In this document: one piece after another, positions 19,318 to 28,900 of the stretch
How the letters are laid out: the number at the start of each line of letters is the position of its first letter
Position numbering within the stretch: the stretch's first letter is position 1
Position numbers and translations under genes: made by a program
From: BOG-938 sp035524315
GTDB lineage: Bacteria > Pseudomonadota > Alphaproteobacteria > Caulobacterales > Caulobacteraceae
Reading direction: 5' to 3'
Length of the DNA stretch: 64,000 nucleotides
Assembly: GCA_035524315.1 (NCBI GenBank)
Contig: DATKPD010000067.1
Span: 1-64,000, forward strand
The notes under the pieces: model-generated
Told to the model about the DNA's origin: nothing
The model's input: only the letters and a program-made list of their open reading frames with translations
Databases searched by the model: none

Positions 19318-20571
19318 ATGAGTTCGATCCTCGAAGCGGATGTGGCGATCGTCGGCGCGGGACCGGCCGGGGCGACCCTGGCCCTGGCTCTGGCCCAGGG
19401 CGGGTTGAAGCCCGTGCTGATCGACCGCGCCCCCCTGGCCGAGCAATTGGAGCCGACGTTCGACGGCCGCGCCTGGGCCATCGCCTACAGCGCCTTCCGC
19501 CAGTGGAAGGCGCTCGGCCTCGGCGCCCGGCTGGAGCCCTACGTCCAGCGCATCGAACAGATCCTGGTGACCGATGGGCGCCGGCCGGGGGCCGGATCTG
19601 GGGCCGCCACGCCCTTCCTGCTGCGGTTCGACGCCGAGGAGATCAAGGACCGGTCCGACGGCGAGCCGCTAGGCTATATGCTGGAGAACCGGGCCGTTCG
19701 CCTGGTCCTGGGCCAGGCGCTGCGCGAGGCCGGGGTCGAGGTTCTGGCGCCCGCGCGCATCACCGCGGCGGATTTTTCCGGCCAGGCCGCGCGCCTGACG
19801 CTGGAGGACGGGCGCACGGTCCGCGCGCCCCTGGCGTGCGCCGCCGATGGACGCGGCTCGTTCCTGCGCAAGGCTGCTGGCATCGGCGCCATCGGCTGGC
19901 CCTACAAGCAGGGCGGCGTGGTGGCGACGGTCCGTCTGCGCCGACCGCACGGCGGGGTCGCCTACGAGCATTTCCTGCCCACCGGGCCCTTCGCCATCCT
20001 GCCCCTGACCGAGGATCGCGCCAGCCTGGTGTGGACCGAGAGCCAGGCGGGGGCCGGGGCGCTGATGGCCGCGTCGCCGGACGCGTTCCAGGCCCATCTG
20101 GACCGGCGCTTCGGCGCCCTGCTGGGCGGGGCCGAAGCCCTGCCCGGGCGGTTCAACTATCCCCTGGGACTGGAGCTGGCCGAGCGGATGTGCGCGCCGC
20201 GCGTGGCCCTGCTGGGCGACGCCGCCCACGGCATCCACCCGATCGCCGGCCAGGGCCTGAACCTGGGCTTGAAGGACGCGGCCGCCCTGGCGGAGGTGCT
20301 GGTCGACGCCGCGCGCCTGGGCGAGGACATCGGCTCGCTGCTGGTGCTGGAGCGCTACGCCGCCTGGCGCCGGTTCGACAATGTGGCCCTGGCGGCCGGG
20401 GCCGACGCGTTCGTGCGCCTGTTCTCCAACGACAACCCCCTGATCCGCTTGGCGCGCGGCGCGGGCATGAGCGCGGTGGGGGCGATCGGGCCGGCGCGGC
20501 GCTTCTTTATGGAGGAGGCGGGCGGGGCGGTCGGCGAGCTGCCGCGTCTGCTGCGCGGCGAAGCGCTTTAG
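19318..20571 (+). CDS. UbiH/UbiF/COQ6-family FAD-dependent hydroxylase (ubiquinone biosynthesis)
   Basis: 417-aa flavoprotein monooxygenase. GxGxxG FAD motif GAGPAGATLA (near residue 13), FDGRAWAIAYS, the second FAD motif GDAAHGIHPIAGQGLNLG (near 300), and an intervening DG fingerprint. Members hydroxylate the quinone ring in coenzyme Q synthesis; which carbon is modified cannot be read from sequence. ATG 19318 is the first start giving the FAD loop at its normal position. Divergent from ftsK. Confidence 0.88.
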   Translation: MSSILEADVAIVGAGPAGATLALALAQGGLKPVLIDRAPLAEQLEPTFDGRAWAIAYSAFRQWKALGLGARLEPYVQRIEQILVTDGRRPGAGSGAATPFLLRFDAEEIKDRSDGEPLGYMLENRAVRLVLGQALREAGVEVLAPARITAADFSGQAARLTLEDGRTVRAPLACAADGRGSFLRKAAGIGAIGWPYKQGGVVATVRLRRPHGGVAYEHFLPTGPFAILPLTEDRASLVWTESQAGAGALMAASPDAFQAHLDRRFGALLGGAEALPGRFNYPLGLELAERMCAPRVALLGDAAHGIHPIAGQGLNLGLKDAAALAEVLVDAARLGEDIGSLLVLERYAAWRRFDNVALAAGADAFVRLFSNDNPLIRLARGAGMSAVGAIGPARRFFMEEAGGAVGELPRLLRGEAL

Positions 20572-20606
20572 CGCGACCGCGCCGGTTCGTCCGGTCGCAT
20601 CCGATC

Positions 20607-20810
20607 TCAGGCGTGCGAGTCGGGTCGATTTTCAAGGAAGAACAAGCGCGTCTGTAGCAAGAGTACTTCGACCCCCGCGCATTCGGGGTGCTTTTCCAGC
20701 AAGTCCCGCGCCTGTCGCATCACGTCCACGCCATGCACCTGATGCACGGTCTCCAACGGATCGTCTCCGCGACCCGCATATTTGGAGGCGACCTTGAACG
20801 TATAGATCAT
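20607..20810 (-). CDS. Small protein of unknown function
   Basis: 67 aa, soluble, mixed charge, starting MIYTFKVASKYAG. No signal peptide, membrane segment or motif recognised. It sits alone between the UbiH-like gene and the DUF971 gene, on the opposite strand to the former. An AGG is close to the ATG but not ideally spaced. Confidence 0.5.
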   Translation of the reverse strand: MIYTFKVASKYAGRGDDPLETVHQVHGVDVMRQARDLLEKHPECAGVEVLLLQTRLFFLENRPDSHA

Positions 20811-20884
20811 GCCTAGACTTTAAATGCGCTGCCGCGGCGGGCCCATGCGGGTTGGCGTCGCAGCCTAGCGGCGCCTTGCGCGTC

Positions 20885-21259
20885 CTAAGCGCGCAGGTCC
20901 CGCGACAGGCCCGCAGCCTTCAGGCCGTCCAGATAGCCGCTCCAGTGCATGTCCTCGCGCGCGCCTAGATCGTACAGCAGGTCCCAACTATAGAGCCCGC
21001 TGTCGTGGCCGTCGTCGAACACCAGGCGCACGGCGTAGGCGCCGACCGGGCGGATATCGAGCACGGCGACCTGGGCCTTGCCGGGAACAGGCGGGCGCGG
21101 CCCCGCGCCATGGCCGCGGTCGTGGGCGCTGCCGGTCATCACGCGCAGATATTCGGCGGACAGGTTGAAGCTGGCGCCGTCGTCGAAGCTTATGGCCAGA
21201 CGCTGGCCGCCCGGCTCCAGCCGAAGTTCGACCGGCCAGGGCCGCGCGGCCGGGCTCAT
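20885..21259 (-). CDS. DUF971 (gamma-butyrobetaine hydroxylase N-terminal-like) protein
   Basis: 124 aa. The core resembles the stand-alone DUF971 domain found in bacterial Fe-S/housekeeping loci: LRLEPGGQRLAISFDDG, then LSAEYLRV, a VAVLDIRPVGAYAVRLVFDDGHDSGLYSWDLLY block and a WSGYL C-terminus. The function is not established. The start overlaps the Trm112-like stop (ATGA, 21256-21259), indicating coupling. Confidence 0.8.
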   Translation of the reverse strand: MSPAARPWPVELRLEPGGQRLAISFDDGASFNLSAEYLRVMTGSAHDRGHGAGPRPPVPGKAQVAVLDIRPVGAYAVRLVFDDGHDSGLYSWDLLYDLGAREDMHWSGYLDGLKAAGLSRDLRA

Positions 21260-21456
21260 TCGCCGTCGTCGAGCGCGCGGGCCTCTTCGGGCAGCATCAC
21301 CGGCACCCCGTCGCGCACGGGATAGGCCAGGCGGGCGGTCTTGCTGATCAGCTCGCCGCGGTCGCGGTCGTAGATCAGCGGCCCGCGGGTGACGGGGCAC
21401 ACCAGCACCTCGAGCAGGCGGGGATCGACGGCGGGCATCGGCGCGGGTTCGGACAT
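21256..21456 (-). CDS. Trm112 family protein
   Basis: 66 aa. Trm112-like fold: LLEVLVCPVTRGPLIYD near residues 14-30, SKTARLAYPVRDGVPVMLPEEAR near 38-60. Only one cysteine of the usual zinc set remains, as in many bacterial members. In other organisms Trm112 activates methyltransferases; the bacterial role is unclear. Second gene of a run LON-domain, Trm112, DUF971. Confidence 0.88.
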   Translation of the reverse strand: MSEPAPMPAVDPRLLEVLVCPVTRGPLIYDRDRGELISKTARLAYPVRDGVPVMLPEEARALDDGE

Positions 21457-21474
21457 GGCGGAGGCTTTTTCGAC

Positions 21475-22143
21475 CTATTGCAGGGAAGGTGGATCGTCGC
21501 CGAACGGCCCGTCTATGCGCAGCAGGGCGATCAGCATGCGCCGGCGCTCATCGGGGGTCGGGGCCTCGAGCAGGGCCTGCTGCTCGGCCGGATCGAAGGG
21601 CAGGGCCATGGCCAGGCTGTTGATCAAGGGCCCGATCGGCGCATTCTCGGCCAGGTCCCACTCGATGGTCAGGTCGCGCGGCTCCAGATAGCGGCGCAAG
21701 GGCCCCAGCAGGGTCTCGCGGTCGTCCTCCACGCCCGGCAGGGGCTGCAGATCGGCGGCGAAGGCGTCGAAGTCGGCCCGCACCCGGCGGTAGGGCGTCG
21801 CGGCGGGCAGCTCCTCGCCCAGGCGAAAGCGCGAAACGCCGGTGAGGGTGATCAGATAGCGACCGTCGCTGGTCTCGGTGAAGGCGGTGATGCGGCCGGC
21901 GCAGCCAACCTGGGCCAGGAACGGGCGCTCGGGCGGATTGGCGGCCATGCCCATGGCGGGCTGCACCAAGCCGATGATGCGCTCGGCCGCCATGGCGTCG
22001 TCGATCATGTTGAGATAGCGCGGCTCGAAGATGTTGAACGGGCGCGAGGCGTGCGGCAGCAGGATCGCCCCGGCCAGGGGGAAGACCGGCAGCACCTGGG
22101 GCAGGTCCCCCGATGAGGCCACGGCGTCCTCGCGCTTGGCCAT
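21475..22143 (-). CDS. LON peptidase substrate-binding domain protein
   Basis: 222 aa containing only the LON N-terminal (PUA-like) domain: LPVFPLAGAILLPHASRPFNIFEPRY near residues 18-43, and GCAGRITAF near 80. There is no ATPase or protease part, so it is a stand-alone adaptor-like protein of unknown function. It lies 18 bp upstream of the Trm112-like gene in the same direction. Confidence 0.88.
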   Translation of the reverse strand: MAKREDAVASSGDLPQVLPVFPLAGAILLPHASRPFNIFEPRYLNMIDDAMAAERIIGLVQPAMGMAANPPERPFLAQVGCAGRITAFTETSDGRYLITLTGVSRFRLGEELPAATPYRRVRADFDAFAADLQPLPGVEDDRETLLGPLRRYLEPRDLTIEWDLAENAPIGPLINSLAMALPFDPAEQQALLEAPTPDERRRMLIALLRIDGPFGDDPPSLQ

Positions 22144-22178
22144 TACGCGAACTCAACCATTCGGAAGCCCTGGACCAT

Positions 22179-23084
22179 CTAGGAGAACAGGATCGCGGAC
22201 AGGCGCCGGCGACCCTGCTTGGCCACGTCGGACATGGCGCCGGCGGCCTCGAACACGGTCAGCAGTTGCTTGCGCGCCGCCTGGTCGTTCCACTCGCGGT
22301 CCTTCTGCACCATGGCCAGCAGATGGTCGGCCGCCTCGGCGAAGCGGCCCTGGCCCGCCAGGGCCTTGGCCAGCTCCAGCCGCGCCTCCTGGTCATCGGC
22401 GTCAGCCGCTAGCCGCCGCTCCAGCGCCGCGGTCTCCGACGGCGCCTCGGCCGCCAGCTTGAGCGCGGCGCGCACCCCGTCCAGCTCCGACGACTTGGCG
22501 TCCACGGGGGCCATGGCCAGCACCTCGGCCGCGCGTTCGTTGTCGCCGCCGGTCAGGTAGCAGCGCGCCAGGCCCGCGATGGCCTTCAGGTTGGCCGGAT
22601 CGATCTGCAGCGCGCCGGCGAACGCCTGGGCCGCGCCGCCGATGTCGCCGAGCGCGAGGGAGTCCGCCGCCATGGCCAGGATCTCGTCGATCTCGCCCGG
22701 CCCCGCCGGGCCGATCAGGCGGTCGACGAAGGCCTTGATCTGGCTCTCGGGCAGGGCGCCCTGGAACCCGTCCACCGGCTGGCCGTCGATGAAGGCGTAG
22801 ACCGTGGGAATCGACTGCACGCGCAGCTGGCCGGCCACGGCCGGATTCTTGTCCACGTCGATCTTGACCAGCTTGACCGCGCCCTTGGCCGCCGCGACCG
22901 CCTTTTCCAGGGCCGGGCCGAGCGTGCGGCACGGGCCGCACCAGGTGGCCCTGAAATCGACGATCACCGGCTGAACGCGCGAGGCCTCGACCACGTCGGC
23001 CATGAAGGTCGCGTCCGTCCCGTCCTTGATATCGGCCGATTTGCCGGCTTGCGCGCTCTTGGCGCCGGCCTCTCCCAGCAGCAT
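22179..23084 (-). CDS. Thioredoxin-domain co-chaperone (YbbN/CnoX-like) with TPR tail
   Basis: 301 aa. Thioredoxin domain (about residues 20-125) with an intact WCGPC active site, then a TPR-like helical region (about 145-300). E. coli CnoX (YbbN) lacks a redox-active CxxC and acts as a chaperedoxin; Caulobacter CnoX retains WCGPC, as here. It would protect substrates under oxidative stress and hand them to DnaK/GroEL. Start at 23084. Confidence 0.88.
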   Translation of the reverse strand: MLLGEAGAKSAQAGKSADIKDGTDATFMADVVEASRVQPVIVDFRATWCGPCRTLGPALEKAVAAAKGAVKLVKIDVDKNPAVAGQLRVQSIPTVYAFIDGQPVDGFQGALPESQIKAFVDRLIGPAGPGEIDEILAMAADSLALGDIGGAAQAFAGALQIDPANLKAIAGLARCYLTGGDNERAAEVLAMAPVDAKSSELDGVRAALKLAAEAPSETAALERRLAADADDQEARLELAKALAGQGRFAEAADHLLAMVQKDREWNDQAARKQLLTVFEAAGAMSDVAKQGRRRLSAILFS

Positions 23085-23156
23085 GACTGATCTCCGATCG
23101 GCTTACGACAGGCCCCAAGATGGTCCCGCCGGACGGCCGCCGCAATGCGTTCGTCC

Positions 23157-23660
23157 TTACAAGGCCGCGAAATCCACGATCAGGGGCGTGATGTCCAGCG
23201 CCTTGAGGAAGGCGAGCAGGCCCGCGCGGCTGACGGCGGTGGTGGCCGTGTTGACCAGGGGGTGGAAGTTGACCGGCTCGTCCTCGAGCAGCGCCTTGTC
23301 CAGCACCAGGCGCACGGCCCGGGCCCTGTCGTTGATCAGGGCGAACACCGTGACCGATCCGGGCGTCACGCCAAGCGCGTCCAGCAGGCGCTCGGGCGAG
23401 CCGAACGACAAGCGCGCCGCGCCGATCGCGGCGGGCAGGCGCTTCAGGTCGACGGCGGTCTCGTCGCGGGCGCACACCAGCCAAAGCTGGCCCTTGGCGT
23501 CCTTGAGGAACAGGTTCTTGGAGTGGGCGCCGGGCAGTGCGGCCTTGATGTGGGCCCCTTCGCCGACCCGGAACACCGCCTCATGGTAGGTGGTGCGGGC
23601 TTCCACGCCGTGGGCGGCCAGGAAGGCGAGCAGCTCGTCAGGGGTGGCGGGGCGGGTCAT
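23157..23660 (-). CDS. YbaK/ProX-type aminoacyl-tRNA deacylase (PrdX-like)
   Basis: 167-aa trans-editing enzyme that hydrolyses mischarged tRNA(Pro). Landmarks: TTYHEAVF near residue 23, GAHSKNLFLKD near 44-54 with the conserved Lys, SFGSPERLLDALGVTPGSVTVFAL near 85-108 and the DKALLEDEPVNFHPLVNT block near 121-138. Length is typical for PrdX/ProXp-ala. Monocistronic by spacing. Confidence 0.88.
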   Translation of the reverse strand: MTRPATPDELLAFLAAHGVEARTTYHEAVFRVGEGAHIKAALPGAHSKNLFLKDAKGQLWLVCARDETAVDLKRLPAAIGAARLSFGSPERLLDALGVTPGSVTVFALINDRARAVRLVLDKALLEDEPVNFHPLVNTATTAVSRAGLLAFLKALDITPLIVDFAAL

Positions 23661-23744
23661 GGCGGTGGTCTAGCGGGCCAGGGCCCTGGCGCCAACGCCG
23701 TCCGCCGGGTAGGGATTTCACCCTAAGCGTCGCAAAGGCTGGCC

Positions 23745-24491
23745 ATGCTCGAACTGGAATGCTTCCCCACCGCCGCCCGTCCGCCCGAACTGGTGCCAGG
23801 GCGGGCGCAGCGCGCCTGGATGGACCGCTTCCACGCTCGCCATCCCTACCGCTGCCTGCCCCTGACCATGGCCAACACCACCGGGTGGGAGCTGCTGTGC
23901 CCCATGGCCTTCACGGCCGAATGGAACGGCGGCCCCAACCAGGCCGACATCACCCTGACGCCCGACCTGCCGCACCCGGACTTCAAGGACTTCGTCACCT
24001 CGCACTTCTCCCAGGGTGTGCTGACCTTTCACCCCGGCTATCTGTTCCGCACCACCAACCGCTGGTCGATGTGGGTGTCGGGTCCGCCCAACCACATCCG
24101 CGACGGGATCCAGCCCCTGACCGCCCTGGTCGAGACCGACTGGCTGCCATTCCCCTTCACCATGAACTGGATCTTCACCCGGCCCGGCCGCGTGCGTTTC
24201 GAGAAGAAGGAGCCGTTCTGCTTCATCACCCTGATGCAGGACAAGCAGCTGGAGGAGTTCCAGGTGGTGCAGCGCTCGCTGGAGGGCAACCGCGCGCTGA
24301 AGGACCAGTACGACGCCTGGACCGCCCGGCGCGGCGAGTTCAACAAGAGCCTGCGCAACCGCGAGCCCGAGGCGGTGCGCGAGGCGTGGCAGCGCTTCTA
24401 CTTCCGCGGCGAGTTGCCCGACAACACCGGCCCGGCGCCGAGCGAGCACGTCAACAAGCGCCGCCTGCGCGCGCCCAAGCTCGGCCTTTAG
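23745..24491 (+). CDS. DUF6065 family protein
   Basis: 248-aa soluble protein. MANTTGWELLCP and FSQGVLTFHPGYLFRT with a WVSGPPN segment fit the DUF6065 family as I remember it; function unknown. Rich in aromatic residues with no membrane segments. It is the last gene before the tRNA-Gly gene used as an integration target. Confidence 0.7.
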   Translation: MLELECFPTAARPPELVPGRAQRAWMDRFHARHPYRCLPLTMANTTGWELLCPMAFTAEWNGGPNQADITLTPDLPHPDFKDFVTSHFSQGVLTFHPGYLFRTTNRWSMWVSGPPNHIRDGIQPLTALVETDWLPFPFTMNWIFTRPGRVRFEKKEPFCFITLMQDKQLEEFQVVQRSLEGNRALKDQYDAWTARRGEFNKSLRNREPEAVREAWQRFYFRGELPDNTGPAPSEHVNKRRLRAPKLGL

Positions 24492-24623
24492 GGACGTTTT
24501 TCCAGAGCGGCGCTGGCGATCCGGGCCGCCCCAATCAGGCCCTTGCCAAGCGCGAGGCCCTCTGCCATAAGCCCCTCCTCTTTCGAGGAGGCCCGCCAAT
24601 TTCACCCATGGCAGGCCTGGAGC

Positions 24624-24698
24624 GCGGGCGTAGCTCAGGGGTAGAGCACAACCTTGCCAAGGTTGGGGTCGTGAGTTCGAATCTCATCGCCCGCTCCA
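24624..24698 (+). tRNA. tRNA-Gly (anticodon GCC)
   Basis: 75 nt including an encoded CCA. Acceptor GCGGGCG/CGCCCGC, D-arm with GCTC/GAGC, anticodon stem CAACC/GGTTG with loop TTGCCAA (anticodon GCC), T-arm GTGAG-TTCGAAT-CTCAT, discriminator T. The 3' part from 24649 onward is duplicated at 45936, so this functional copy is a hybrid: chromosomal 5' half and element-derived 3' half. Confidence 0.97.
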
Positions 24699-24703
24699 AA
24701 TTT
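24649..24703. repeat. attL: 55-bp direct repeat (tRNA-Gly 3' part)
   Basis: It runs from the anticodon stem CAACC through the CCA end plus AAATTT, and is identical to 45936-45990. Position 24648 and position 24704 differ from the right copy, defining the ends. Confidence 0.95.
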
Positions 24704-24718
24704 TACAAGCATTTAAAG

Positions 24719-24770
24719 CGTTACCTGACAGCTTCATCCCGTTGGCTAGGTAACCCATAGGTAGCCCCGC
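24719..24770. promoter_or_regulatory. Putative integrase arm-type sites, left end
   Basis: CGTTACCTGACAG (24719-24731) is repeated exactly at 45807-45819. TAGGTAAC (24747-24754), an inverted version of the same motif, recurs at 45838-45845, and a third ATAGGTAGC-like copy follows. These lie 16-60 bp inside the left core repeat. Binding by the integrase is an inference. Confidence 0.55.
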
Positions 24771-24845
24771 CGCATCGTCGGGCCCTTTTTTGGCCGCGGT
24801 GACCCTAAGCCCCGTCCATGGGCGCGGCATCGAACCGACCGGCCT

Positions 24846-25859
24846 TTATTTTCCAAGCAGCGCCTTCAGCTCATTCAAGGCAAGCCACGGCTGCGCGGCG
24901 TGGATCATGCGGTGGCAGTTGGCGCAGAGGAGCGCCAGGTCCTCGAGCCTTGTCCTGGAACTCTCGTCTAGAGTGCTGACGGGCTTGGTGTGGTGGGCCT
25001 CGATGTAGCCCTGGCCGCGAGCGCCATAGGTTTGCGCAAAGTCGAAGCCGCAGACCTCACACGCCAGTTTGCCCGACGCCCGAAGCGCGCTCTGCTTGCG
25101 CTGGTTGACCAAGGCGCGATTGCGCTCGCGATAGCGGTGTAGCCGGGTGAATATCTTGCCCTCCGGCGCTTCAGTGATCTCGTCCGGGTCGTAGTCGGGA
25201 ATGGCGTCGGCCTCCAGCAGCTCCACGACGCTTCGGATTTTCTCCGCAATCTCTTGGAGCCTTACGGGATCGGAATGGAACTCAGCCCACACCGCACGCT
25301 GCGCCTCACCCTCGCGGGCGTCGCCCGGGCGCGTATTGGTTGGGTCGAGGTACACGAAGGCGTCGATCGTTCGGTAAACGGCGCCAGGGCTCCGAAAAGC
25401 CGCCTCACCGGTTCGTCCCAGCGTTTCGTTCAGGCGCCGCAGAAACTCCGAGAGCTCGATCACCCCAGGGGCGTTAATGCTTGTTGGCCGGCCGCGCTGC
25501 AAATAGAAGTCCAGGGCAAGGATCAGCTCGTCCCTCATCCAGTCGGGATGTTGGACGGTACGCGGAGTATTGGCTCCACCCAGTTTCACAACCTTGAAGC
25601 CCAAGTCTTCAAGCGCTCGCCTGACCGTGGCTTCGCCGCCGCTGAAATGGCTGCTCTTGAGGTGTGTAAAGCCAGGCCCGATGTAGCCATGCGCCACCCC
25701 GGCGATGGCCTTGGAATCATAGAGCTTGCCGTTGAGCTCGAGGAAATAGGTGCGGGATGGGCCAAACCTGTGGGCTTTTAAGAACGCCTCGCGGCCAAGT
25801 CGATCGAACTCCGCGATCGCCGATTTGACGGAGTCCAGTGTCAGATTTGAAAGCGCCAT
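24846..25859 (-). CDS. McrA-like HNH endonuclease (candidate modification-dependent restriction)
   Basis: 337 aa. The N-terminal region (about residues 1-75; FLKAHRFGPSRTYFLELNG, YDSKAIAGVA) resembles the ScoMcrA-type head domain. The middle part (about 105-190; LALDFYLQRG, VIELSEFLRRL, FRSPGAVYRTIDAFVYLDP) is common to DNA-modification-dependent HNH nucleases. The HNH domain holds CEVC (267-270), EAHH (287-290) and CANCHRMIH (312-320), a complete zinc-supported beta-beta-alpha-metal site. It would cut modified (methylated or phosphorothioated) DNA; which mark is unknown. It is divergent from the DISARM-like operon, sharing a 106-bp intergenic region. Confidence 0.82.
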   Translation of the reverse strand: MALSNLTLDSVKSAIAEFDRLGREAFLKAHRFGPSRTYFLELNGKLYDSKAIAGVAHGYIGPGFTHLKSSHFSGGEATVRRALEDLGFKVVKLGGANTPRTVQHPDWMRDELILALDFYLQRGRPTSINAPGVIELSEFLRRLNETLGRTGEAAFRSPGAVYRTIDAFVYLDPTNTRPGDAREGEAQRAVWAEFHSDPVRLQEIAEKIRSVVELLEADAIPDYDPDEITEAPEGKIFTRLHRYRERNRALVNQRKQSALRASGKLACEVCGFDFAQTYGARGQGYIEAHHTKPVSTLDESSRTRLEDLALLCANCHRMIHAAQPWLALNELKALLGK

Positions 25860-25965
25860 GGTTCCCCCAAGCTTGGCCGGAACCTAGCACGAGGCAGCGA
25901 AATTGCAGCCGGGGCTCCTCATACCCAAAGTTGCAGGCATGCGGAGTCGACAGCTAAGCTGACCT

Positions 25966-28900
25966 GTGGTGATTGGGCGGAGAAGTATCGGGGGACGCGT
26001 GGCCGACGGGATCGAGAATCTGCCGGCTGAAGGCGAGTTCGTGGCGCTTCGCGGCCGCCAGTGGCTTGTCGAGGAAGTTCACGCAGGCGAGCGCCTCAAC
26101 TCTGTTCGGCTATCTTGCACAGATGATGACGCCCAGGGCGAGCCCATGGAGGTCGTTTGGGACGCGGAGATCAGCCCCTCCCGTCTTGATGAGGACGACT
26201 GGGCGCGGGTAGGGCGTGGCGCGCCAGACGACCCGGAGGTTCTCGCCGCACACCTGCGGGCGGTGCGCTGGCGTTCGTCTTCGGCGGCGGATCGGGAGTT
26301 GCTGCAAGCGCCCTTTCGCGCCGGCATCCGCCTTAGGGACTCGGCCTACCAGCTCCTGCCCCTGCGCAAGGCGCTCAAGATGCCGCGGGTCAACCTCTTG
26401 ATCGCCGACGATGTCGGGCTCGGAAAGACGATTGAGGCCGGTCTGATCGTCCGCGAACTGCTGCTACGTCGGCGGATCGATCTGATCGTCATCGCCGCCC
26501 CGCCTTCGATGACGCTTCAATGGCGGGACGAGCTGGAGAACAAGTTCGGTCTGTCCTTCGACGTCATCACCCGTGAAAGGGTGGCCGAGCTGCGTCGCCA
26601 ACGCGGGTTCACCGTCAATCCCTGGACCACGGGCTCGCGGTTCATCATCTCCCACAGCCTGCTGATCGACGAAGGTTACGCCGCCGGCCTGCGCGATCTT
26701 CTCAGCGAGCCCCGTGCTCGGGCGTTGTTCATCCTCGACGAGGCTCACCACGCGGCGCCCAGCGCCGGGACGAAATACGCTATCTCCAGCCAGCTGACGA
26801 AAGCGGTGCGGGAACTGAGCGGCCTGTTTGAGCATCGCCTCTTCCTCACCGCCACGCCGCACAACGGTCATTCCAACAGCTTTTCGGCCCTGCTGGAGAT
26901 GCTAGACCCCCAGCGGTTCATTCGCGGCATCCCTGTTCAGCCGAAGGATCTGGATCAGGTGATGGTCCGTCGCCTGAAGTCCGACCTGCGCAAGCTTGAC
27001 CCCAAGTCCTTCCCCGAACGCGTGGTCAGGGCGGAACGCCTGAGCGGCCTGCCCGAACATGCGCCGGAACTCGAACTGTCCCGGCTGTTGACGGCTTACG
27101 GCGAGCTACGGGCAAGGCGCATCGCCCGGCTCACCCCCGGCCGGCAAGCCATGGCTCAGTTGGCCTTCGTCGGCCTGCAGCAGCGCCTATTGTCCTCGAT
27201 CGCCGCCTTCGCCAGGACATTGAAAAAGCACAGGGCGGGTATCGAAGCGGCGATCGCGGCGGAAGGATACGCGCCTGAAGGCGCGGTGGCGGTGAAGGGC
27301 TTCGTTCGCGGCGACTCGGCCGACGAGGCCGCCGAGCTTGGGCTCGAGGACGAGGCGGCGGAGAAGGCGCTGGAAGCAGACGAGGACGCCGAAGCCGAGG
27401 CGGCCGCGGCGCAAGGCGCGGCCGGAGCGGCCAGAGCGGAACTCGAATCCGAGCTGGCGGCGGTCAATGAGATGCTGGCCATCGCCGAGCGGGAAGCGTC
27501 CCGACCAGATGCGCGCGTCCGATGGCTCGTCGACTGGATTGGCAAGAACCTGCTTGAAGCCGATGGAAAGTCCTGGAACCGCCGGCGCTTGATCGTCTTC
27601 ACCGAATACGAGGATACCCGTCGCTGGCTCCAGCGTCGGCTGGAGGAGGCGATCGAGGATACCGACGGGGCGGAAGCTCGCATTGGCATCTTCACCGGCG
27701 CGACCGGACAGGATCGGCGCGAGGAGGTCAAGCGGGCGTTCAACACGGACCCGGAAGAGGAGCCGTTGCGCATCCTGATTTGCACGGATGCTGCGCGCGA
27801 GGGGATCAACCTTCAGAGCTGGTGCTACGACCTCGTCCACATCGACCTGCCCTGGAATCCCGCACGGCTGGAACAGCGTAACGGCCGCATCGACCGCAAG
27901 CTGCAGCCGGCGCCCCAGGTGTTCTGTCGCTACTTCGTCTATGAGCAGCGCCCTTCCGATGTGGTTCTCGACGCCCTGGTGAAGAAGACCGAGACCATTC
28001 GCGAGCAGCTCGGCTCGGCCGGGAAGGTGATCGAGGATAGGCTTATGGCGCGCCTCGAGACGCGCGGCATAGTCGCTGGTCAGGAAAGCGCGCTTGCGCG
28101 TGAGATCGAAGACGAGCGCGATGACGCGGCCGCTCGCGCCGCTCGCGAGGAGATGGCGGACGACGAGGAGAAGCGCCGCCAGACCATCCTGCGGGACGAT
28201 GCAGACCTGCGCAAAGCCCTGGAGGCCTCCCGCGAGCGCGTCGGCGTGGACTTCGGCGATCTTCGCCGGGTGGCCGCCGCCGCCCTGTCCCGCGCGGGCG
28301 TGTCGCTGGACGCGGCCGATACCCGCAAGGTCGGTGAGGTCGAGGCTTTCCAACTCGATCCGGCCGCCTTCGGACCGGATTGGACCAGCGTATTCGACGA
28401 CCTGCGGACTCGCCCGCGTAAGCGGGGCGAGCGGCCCGCTGAGTGGCGTAGCCGGGCGCCGGTCCGCGCCATCGCCTTTCAGCCTCCGACCTTGCCGGAC
28501 GGCCGAGACGATGCCGGCACGGTTCAGCTTCATCTCGAACATCGACTGATCCGTCGCTTGCTGTCGCGGTTTCTCAGCCAGGGATTCCAACACGGGCTCT
28601 CGCGCATCGCAGTCGTCCGCGCCGATAGCGCCGAGCCCCACGTCGTTCTTCTCGCCAGGCTGGCGGTCTATGGGGCCAACGCCGCGCGTCTGCATGAGGA
28701 GGTTATTCCGGTTACCGCGGTCTGGACCGACGCGGATCGTGGCCGCAAGCCGATCCGCGCGTTCGCCCTCGAGGGCCAGGCGGAGGAGCGGACGCTCAAC
28801 CAGCTCGATAACGCCCTGCGCGGCGCCCGCACGGCCGGTGAGGCCGCCGTCGCCCGCATCCAGGCCCTCATCGACCAGGACGTCCGCGATCTGCTGCCGA

